The translations under genes and the position numbers were made by a program. A DNA stretch of 64,000 nt, from positions 1 through 64,000 of the forward strand of contig CAYZCX010000003.1 in the NCBI GenBank assembly GCA_964477195.1, given 5' to 3'. This document shows positions 59,414 to 64,000 of the stretch, in pieces; position 1 is the stretch's first letter, and each line of letters begins with the position of its first letter. The notes beneath the pieces were generated by a model. That model was not told the origin of the DNA. It ran no database searches and was given only the letters and a program-made list of their open reading frames with translations. This stretch comes from JALRBM01 sp964477195 (lineage in GTDB: Bacteria; Patescibacteriota; Saccharimonadia; Saccharimonadales; Saccharimonadaceae).

Positions 59414-60904
59414 ATGATAGAGGGAATAATTGCCGCAGTGTTTGGGGTGCTTTTTGGCGTTGGAGGAACGTTCGTTTACGAGAAACGTCGCGTCACCAAA
59501 GGCAAGAGTGAAATCGAACGTGAGATCGCTAAAGCCAAGACCAAAGCGAGTGATATCGTTCTAAAAGCAAAAGATGAAGCAGTGACACTCGAAAATGAGC
59601 GACGCAAAGAATGGAAAAAAACAGAAGGCCGGCTGGCTGAGCGTGAAACGAATCTCGATAAGAAGCTGGACGAGCTTGATAAGCGTGCAGAGAAACTACG
59701 TAAAGGCGAAGATGAAGTTGAAGAACTAAAATCAGAAATTCGCCAAATCCGCTCGAAGCAGCAGGAAAAACTTGAGAAAATCGCTGGCCTCAAAAAAGCC
59801 GAAGCTGCCGATAAGCTCATGCGCATGACCGAGCGTGATATCAAGCACGACCTCGTAGGATTGGTGAGTAAATTACAACATGATGCCGTAGAAGATGCCG
59901 AAGAACGAGCACAAACAATTCTTGTCAGTGCCATGGAGCGTATGTCAAGCGAGGTAACCGCAGAGCGAACCGTGACGGCAATCAAGCTGACCGACGATGA
60001 GATGAAAGGTCGCATTATCGGCAAAGAAGGTCGTAATATTCAGGCATTGCAGCGTGCGACTGGTGTCGATATCTTAGTCGATGATACGCCAGGTATGATT
60101 GTGCTTTCGAGCTTTGACCCTATCCGCCGACAGGTAGCTCGGCTGACGGTCGAGATGCTTATGAAAGATGGCCGAATTCATCCAGGTCGTATCGAAGAAG
60201 TCGTCGAAAAAGCAGAAAAGCAGATTGAAAAAGATGTTATCCGTGCGGGTGAAGATGCTGCGCGTGAAGTGGGTGTTGCCGGCATTCCAAAAGAAATGCT
60301 CCGTTTGCTTGGCGAACTAAAATTCCGTACAAGCTATGGTCAGAATGTACTCCTCCACAGTACCGAAATGGCGCATATGGCAGGCATGATTGCCGAAGAA
60401 ATCGGGGCGGATGTTCGTATTACAAAAATCGCCACACTGCTTCATGACGTGGGCAAGGCTGTCACGCACAAGATCGAAGGCAAGCACCACCATATCGGTG
60501 CCGAACTTGCCCGAAAAGCTGGGATGGACGAACGAATTGTTCATGCTATCGAAGCTCATCACGACGATATCGAGGCGACGACGCCCGAAGCACTTGTTGT
60601 TCGTGTGTGTGATGCGTTGTCTGCTGCACGACCGGGCGCGCGAAATATTAGTGCAGAAAACTTCGTCGAGCGAATGCGTGATCTTGAAAATGTTGCAACA
60701 AGTTTCCCTGGTATCGATAAAGCGTACGCAATTAGCGCTGGTCGCGAAATTCGTGTTATCGTGAGTCCAAAGGATGTCGATGACCTTTCGGCTATTAAGC
60801 TCGCACGCGACATCGCCACCAAAATTGAAAGCACTATGCAATATCCGGGTACAATAAAAGTAAACGTTATACGGGAGACGCGTGCTATAGAATTCGCAAA
60901 ATAG
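59414..60904 (+). CDS. rny: Ribonuclease Y
   Basis: 496 residues. Membrane-bound endoribonuclease starting mRNA decay in Gram-positive-type bacteria. One N-terminal membrane segment (GIIAAVFGVLFGVGGTFVY), a long charged coiled coil (about 25-170), a KH domain with DDEMKGRIIGKEGRNIQALQRATGVD, and an HD domain with LHSTEMAHMAGMIAEE and ATLLHDVGKAVTHKIEGKHHHIGAELARK. Full length. GAAAGGAAT precedes the start. Confidence 0.97.
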   Translation: MIEGIIAAVFGVLFGVGGTFVYEKRRVTKGKSEIEREIAKAKTKASDIVLKAKDEAVTLENERRKEWKKTEGRLAERETNLDKKLDELDKRAEKLRKGEDEVEELKSEIRQIRSKQQEKLEKIAGLKKAEAADKLMRMTERDIKHDLVGLVSKLQHDAVEDAEERAQTILVSAMERMSSEVTAERTVTAIKLTDDEMKGRIIGKEGRNIQALQRATGVDILVDDTPGMIVLSSFDPIRRQVARLTVEMLMKDGRIHPGRIEEVVEKAEKQIEKDVIRAGEDAAREVGVAGIPKEMLRLLGELKFRTSYGQNVLLHSTEMAHMAGMIAEEIGADVRITKIATLLHDVGKAVTHKIEGKHHHIGAELARKAGMDERIVHAIEAHHDDIEATTPEALVVRVCDALSAARPGARNISAENFVERMRDLENVATSFPGIDKAYAISAGREIRVIVSPKDVDDLSAIKLARDIATKIESTMQYPGTIKVNVIRETRAIEFAK

Positions 60905-60908
60905 TGGG

Positions 60909-61397
60909 ATGCGATTATTCAAGAAAAAATCATACGAATCGTTTATCGCGTGGTCTAAGACATTAGACCGACGTGTCTCAAGCGCCGCAATGATTCTTGA
61001 AAATAGCGCCGGTCAAGTATTGATCGTCAAGGCGAACTACAAATCGTACTGGACGTTTCCTGGCGGTATCATTGATCAGGGCGAAACGCCAAAAGAAGCG
61101 GCGGTGCGTGAAACTTTTGAAGAAGTGGGTATTACGCTAGACCCAGCGTATGTTGACTTTGCCGCAGTAGTAAATAGAAAAAGTACGCTAGCGCAGACAT
61201 ATCAATTTGTCTTTAAGGCTCGCCTTACGAAAACTATGATGGACCACCTCATACTGCAAGCCTCTGAGTTGGAGGAATTTGCCCTGATTACCAAGGCCGA
61301 TGTAGAAAGTAAAAATCGCCCCTATGGAAAGGTGATCGATATTTGGGCACACGGAGCAGTTGGATACGTAGAGCAATTATTTAATCAGCAGGGTTAA
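60909..61397 (+). CDS. NUDIX hydrolase
   Basis: 162 residues. Nudix box GGIIDQGETPKEAAVRETFEEVGI (G-x5-E-x7-REUxEExGU) intact. The N-terminus is basic and the C-terminus ends VGYVEQLFNQQG. Substrate unknown; nucleotide sanitation is typical. Four bases after rny, so possibly co-transcribed. Its last 17 bases overlap the convergent MFS gene. Confidence 0.9.
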   Translation: MRLFKKKSYESFIAWSKTLDRRVSSAAMILENSAGQVLIVKANYKSYWTFPGGIIDQGETPKEAAVRETFEEVGITLDPAYVDFAAVVNRKSTLAQTYQFVFKARLTKTMMDHLILQASELEEFALITKADVESKNRPYGKVIDIWAHGAVGYVEQLFNQQG

Positions 61398-62763
61398 CCG
61401 ATTCGCTCTTAACCAATGAGTTTCTGATACCGATTGCAGATACAACGCCGCCCGTGAAAAGAAGACAGGCAGTGAAAATAAGACCTGTGTGGAATCCCTG
61501 AACATCGAGTGACCTCCCGACGAGTACACCGATAATAGCGACCGAGACGAGTCCGGCAATTCGAGAGACGGCATTATTGATAGCCGATCCGATTCCGGAT
61601 TGGAGCGGATTGATGGAACCTAAAATCGCGGAAGTAAGGGGAGCGACGGTAATCGAAAGCCCCAATCCAAAACAGAGAATACCTGGGAGAAGATCTGTCC
61701 AATAATTTACCGTACTGTCCGCCATCAACATGAGAAGAAAACCAATGCCTGCGACAATTGGCCCGATTGTCATAAAAAGTCGGGGGCCATACTTCCCTGC
61801 CAGACCTCCGAAGTACGATGAGAGCGTGAACATGAGCACTGTGACTGGAAGAAATGTGAGGCCTGCGGTAAGTGCGGAATAGCCGGCAACTTGTTGAATA
61901 AAGATAGTCACGACAAAGCTTGATAGCGCCAATCCCCCATAAATAAATACGGTTGCGACATTTCCCGCAGCAAAATTACGGTTGGCAAATAGTGATAATG
62001 GGAGCATGGGGTGAGGAATTCGTTTTTCGTACCAGAGGAAGACGCCAAAGGCAATGACACCCAAGGTAAACGATCCATCGATAAGTGGATGAAGCCATCC
62101 TAGATTAGGCTGTTCGATAAGCGCGTAGGTAATTCCCCCGAGTCCGACGGCGCAGAGGAGCGCACCAACTCCATCAACCTTCGTCTTTTCCTCTGTTTCG
62201 TCAACTGGTTTTAGGGAGCGTATAAGCCAAAGTGTGACAAGGATGGGGAGAATATTTATAGCAAAAATAAGTCGCCAAGAAGCAACGTCGATGAGGAAGC
62301 CACCCAGAAGAGGGCCCATCACTGATGCGACGACGGTCCAAGATGTCCAAATGCCAATCGCCTTTCCCTGCTTCGGCCCGCTAAATGACGACATGATGAG
62401 AGCGAGTGAACTTGGGACGAGCAGTGCCCCCGCTGCTCCCTGAATACCGCGACCAATAATAAGCAGTAGTTCATTTGGTGCGATCGCACAGAGAATTGAA
62501 GCGGCGCCAAAACCAATGAGTCCAAAAACAAGAATACGCACTCGGCCAAAAATATCTGAAAGCGAACCGGCAACGAGCATCAATGATCCGAGAGTAAGGA
62601 GGTAGGCATTCACAATCCATTGCTGGGTGACGAGTCCCCCACCCAATTCATGAGCAATCGCGGGGAGCGCGACATTCACGACAAATCCATCTAAGAATGA
62701 AATAAATGAAGCAAGAATACTAATTATAAGAATAAGTCGTTGCTGCGAAGAGAAGTTTTTCAT
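61381..62763 (-). CDS. MFS multidrug-type exporter (DHA2, 14 membrane segments)
   Basis: 460 residues. Drug/proton antiporter family like EmrB/QacA: LDGFVVNVALPAIAHEL (motif D1), VAGSLSDIFGRVRILVFG (motif A, GxxxDRxGR-like), GIQGAAGALLVPSSLALI, and WTVVASVMGPLLGGFLIDVASWRLIFAINIL (motif C). About fourteen hydrophobic segments. Monocistronic. The GC-rich unit upstream ends in its own terminator before this gene. Confidence 0.93.
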   Translation of the reverse strand: MKNFSSQQRLILIISILASFISFLDGFVVNVALPAIAHELGGGLVTQQWIVNAYLLTLGSLMLVAGSLSDIFGRVRILVFGLIGFGAASILCAIAPNELLLIIGRGIQGAAGALLVPSSLALIMSSFSGPKQGKAIGIWTSWTVVASVMGPLLGGFLIDVASWRLIFAINILPILVTLWLIRSLKPVDETEEKTKVDGVGALLCAVGLGGITYALIEQPNLGWLHPLIDGSFTLGVIAFGVFLWYEKRIPHPMLPLSLFANRNFAAGNVATVFIYGGLALSSFVVTIFIQQVAGYSALTAGLTFLPVTVLMFTLSSYFGGLAGKYGPRLFMTIGPIVAGIGFLLMLMADSTVNYWTDLLPGILCFGLGLSITVAPLTSAILGSINPLQSGIGSAINNAVSRIAGLVSVAIIGVLVGRSLDVQGFHTGLIFTACLLFTGGVVSAIGIRNSLVKSESVNPAD

Positions 62764-62795
62764 ATACGCAGTATAGCATTATTGGGATATGAGAA

Positions 62796-62835
62796 GGCCC
62801 CCGGAGTCTAAAGAAACAGACTCCCGGGGCCGCCG
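62796..62835 (-). terminator. Terminator of the 127-residue GC-rich gene
   Basis: GGCCCCCGGAGTCT (62796-62809) pairs with AGACTCCCGGGGCC (62818-62831) with a single mismatch around an eight-base loop. It starts three bases past the stop and ends 32 bases before the MFS start. Confidence 0.85.
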
Positions 62836-62838
62836 TTT

Positions 62839-63222
62839 TTACTTGTCCAGCTCGATGATCTTACCGATCTCAAGCAGCTCTCGCGTGTTACCCTGACCGT
62901 CGCGTGTAGCCGCCAGGACGATGCTGCGAACCTCGTCAGGAATCGCGGCCTGCCACTTGCGGTTGAACTCCATTTCGAAGCCACACTCGACAACATGGGC
63001 AGCCGCCCGCCTTGCGAAGCGGTACTCGGGATCCCGACAGGCATCGACGATCGCGTGGAAGGCGAGTGTGTACTCGCTGTCGTCTTGATCGAGAAGGGCG
63101 TGCAACGCTTCCAGGACATCGACAAAAACAATGCCCGACACCTTGGTCTTGTTCGCGTCCAGCAACTGAACGCCCTCGCGGAACCTCCTGCGCAGGTCGT
63201 TCCAGTTCACCGTTTCGGTCAT
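62839..63222 (-). CDS. Uncharacterised 127-residue helical protein, GC-rich unit
   Basis: Predicted soluble, all-helical: NDLRRRFREGVQLLDANK, GIVFVDVLEALHALLD, TLAFHAIVDACRD, FARRAAAHVVECGFEME. The helix pairs look like short HEAT/ARM-type repeats, but this is a guess. No family recognised. ATGGAGCAATCGTC precedes the ATG, and a TATAAT box lies at 63262-63267 reading leftwards. Confidence 0.62.
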   Translation of the reverse strand: MTETVNWNDLRRRFREGVQLLDANKTKVSGIVFVDVLEALHALLDQDDSEYTLAFHAIVDACRDPEYRFARRAAAHVVECGFEMEFNRKWQAAIPDEVRSIVLAATRDGQGNTRELLEIGKIIELDK

Positions 63223-63362
63223 GACGATTGCTCCATTTCAGCTTGGACAATAGCGAAGCATATTATATCATAAGATTGATTTTTAGTCTTTAGTCGTGAT
63301 CAATCCTGTTATGCCTTTTTGTTTCGGTATAATGATAGGAGTACACATCATAAGGAGCTGCT

Positions 63363-64000
63363 ATGAAGTTGACACTTTTAAACAAAGAACATCTTATCGA
63401 TAATATATGGGCCTTTCGGTTTACGCCAGAACATCCAATGACATGGATTCCCGGTCAATACATGCGAGTCGAAATACCAAATGAAACGCCGGATGCAGAG
63501 GGGACGAAACGATGGTTTACGATTTCATCTGCACCATTTGAAGAATTTTTGCAGATAACCACACGTATTAGCCAAAGTACTTTCAAGCAAGATCTTAATG
63601 CACTGCCGGTGGGTGGCATCATACAGCTTATCGAAGCACCGGACGGGGACTTCGTTTGGGAAGATACCGAGAAGCCAAAGGTATTTGTAGCTGGGGGTAT
63701 CGGGGTGACACCATTTCATAGCATCCTTAAGCAACGGTTTCACGATGGCTTAGCGCTGACGGCGACACTGGTATATGGCGGGCGCAATCAGGATCTGCCA
63801 TTTAAAGATGAGCTTCGTGCATGGGCCGAGGCTGATTCATCGCTAAATATACAATATGTTCTGGGCAATCCACTGACAGCAGAAAAGCTAGCTGAAGTTG
63901 TCCCTGGCCTCCATGAATCCTTGATGTATCTTTCGGGCTCCGAGCCAATGGTTCAGGCGCTTCATAAGCAACTTGCGCAGACTGGCGTGGCTGAATCACA
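63363..64000 (+). CDS. Ferredoxin/flavodoxin-NADP reductase-like protein (runs off the window)
   Basis: 212 codons visible, no stop before 64000. FNR-type FAD domain: WIPGQYMRVEI, RWFTISSAP (RxYS-type flavin motif), then the NAD(P) domain with VFVAGGIGVTPFHSIL, LVYGGRNQDLPF, and LMYLSGSEPMVQAL. Transfers electrons between NAD(P)H and a flavin or iron-sulfur partner. AAGGAGCTGCT precedes the ATG; a TATAAT box lies near 63331. The C-terminal end, and any fused ferredoxin or membrane part, is outside the window. Confidence 0.88.
   Translation, partial: MKLTLLNKEHLIDNIWAFRFTPEHPMTWIPGQYMRVEIPNETPDAEGTKRWFTISSAPFEEFLQITTRISQSTFKQDLNALPVGGIIQLIEAPDGDFVWEDTEKPKVFVAGGIGVTPFHSILKQRFHDGLALTATLVYGGRNQDLPFKDELRAWAEADSSLNIQYVLGNPLTAEKLAEVVPGLHESLMYLSGSEPMVQALHKQLAQTGVAES

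Noticed and set aside
1..64000. CRISPR array, insertion sequence, integrase, rRNA operon
   Set aside because: No regularly spaced direct repeats, transposase or recombinase motifs, or rRNA sequence were recognised on either strand.

Overview
The window looks like a chromosome segment of a Candidatus Saccharibacteria (TM7/Patescibacteria) cell. This rests on combined gene content rather than one marker. It has a single-membrane envelope (LCP protein, PBP1A-type synthase, no LPS genes), type IV pilus assembly genes (pilB, pilC, pilM, pilN, pilO), and a compact VirB2/VirB6/PrgI/VirB4/M23/VirD4 secretion cluster. It also has RNase Y, a CIRCE-controlled dnaJ, and a lean set of recombination genes (ruvC, ruvA, ruvB, recA, recX). 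TGA is used as a stop throughout, so this is not the UGA-recoding SR1/Gracilibacteria code.

Layout. 1-9.8 kb: end of dnaK, a DUF457-type membrane hydrolase, a nucleoside hydrolase-like protein, a stand-alone GGDEF protein, a D-lactate/glycolate-type flavin oxidase, a lone receiver domain, an Asn/Thr-repeat surface protein, a three-gene array of related small Cys/His proteins, and dnaJ. 9.8-17.6 kb: a propeller-like protein, an operon joining a DUF1704 metallopeptidase, a RimB-protease/ATP-grasp fusion and a RimK-like ligase, a DUF192 protein behind a six-codon minigene, tRNA-Lys, a kinase-like protein and a zinc-finger/His-rich protein. 17.7-26.3 kb: a Wzx/Wzy-type surface polysaccharide cluster. 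26.3-36.5 kb: a type IV secretion cluster followed by small membrane proteins and a Replic_Relax-type winged-helix protein. 36.7-49.6 kb: a pilin, yebC, ruvC, a PBP1A-type synthase, ruvA, a class I LysRS-like core, a deoxyribosyltransferase-like protein, ruvB, a PH-domain protein, a pseudopilin, recA and recX. 49.6-55.8 kb: the pilus operon on the minus strand. 55.9-64 kb: a DUF5671-like membrane protein, tsaE, a short tsaB, rny, a NUDIX protein, an MFS exporter and the start of a ferredoxin/flavodoxin reductase-type protein.

Two kinds of gene are interleaved. The core genes are AT-richer and many start only 6-10 bases after a -10 box, so their mRNAs are probably leaderless. Set among them are thirteen GC-rich single-gene units. 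Most have a recognisable promoter, a 20-60 base leader (usually with a Shine-Dalgarno sequence), and a long GC-rich hairpin directly after the stop. By hand count, 17221-17280 inside one unit is 39/60 G+C while 17661-17720 in the next core gene is 19/60. The units sit between genes that are often neighbours elsewhere (recA/recX, dnaK/dnaJ). Most encode proteins I do not recognise; the recognisable ones (nucleoside hydrolase, DUF6910-like propeller, zf-TFIIB, lipoprotein) have an actinobacterial flavour. I regard these cassettes as the main undescribed feature of the window. The ATP-grasp/peptidase tagging operon and the three-gene paralog array come next.
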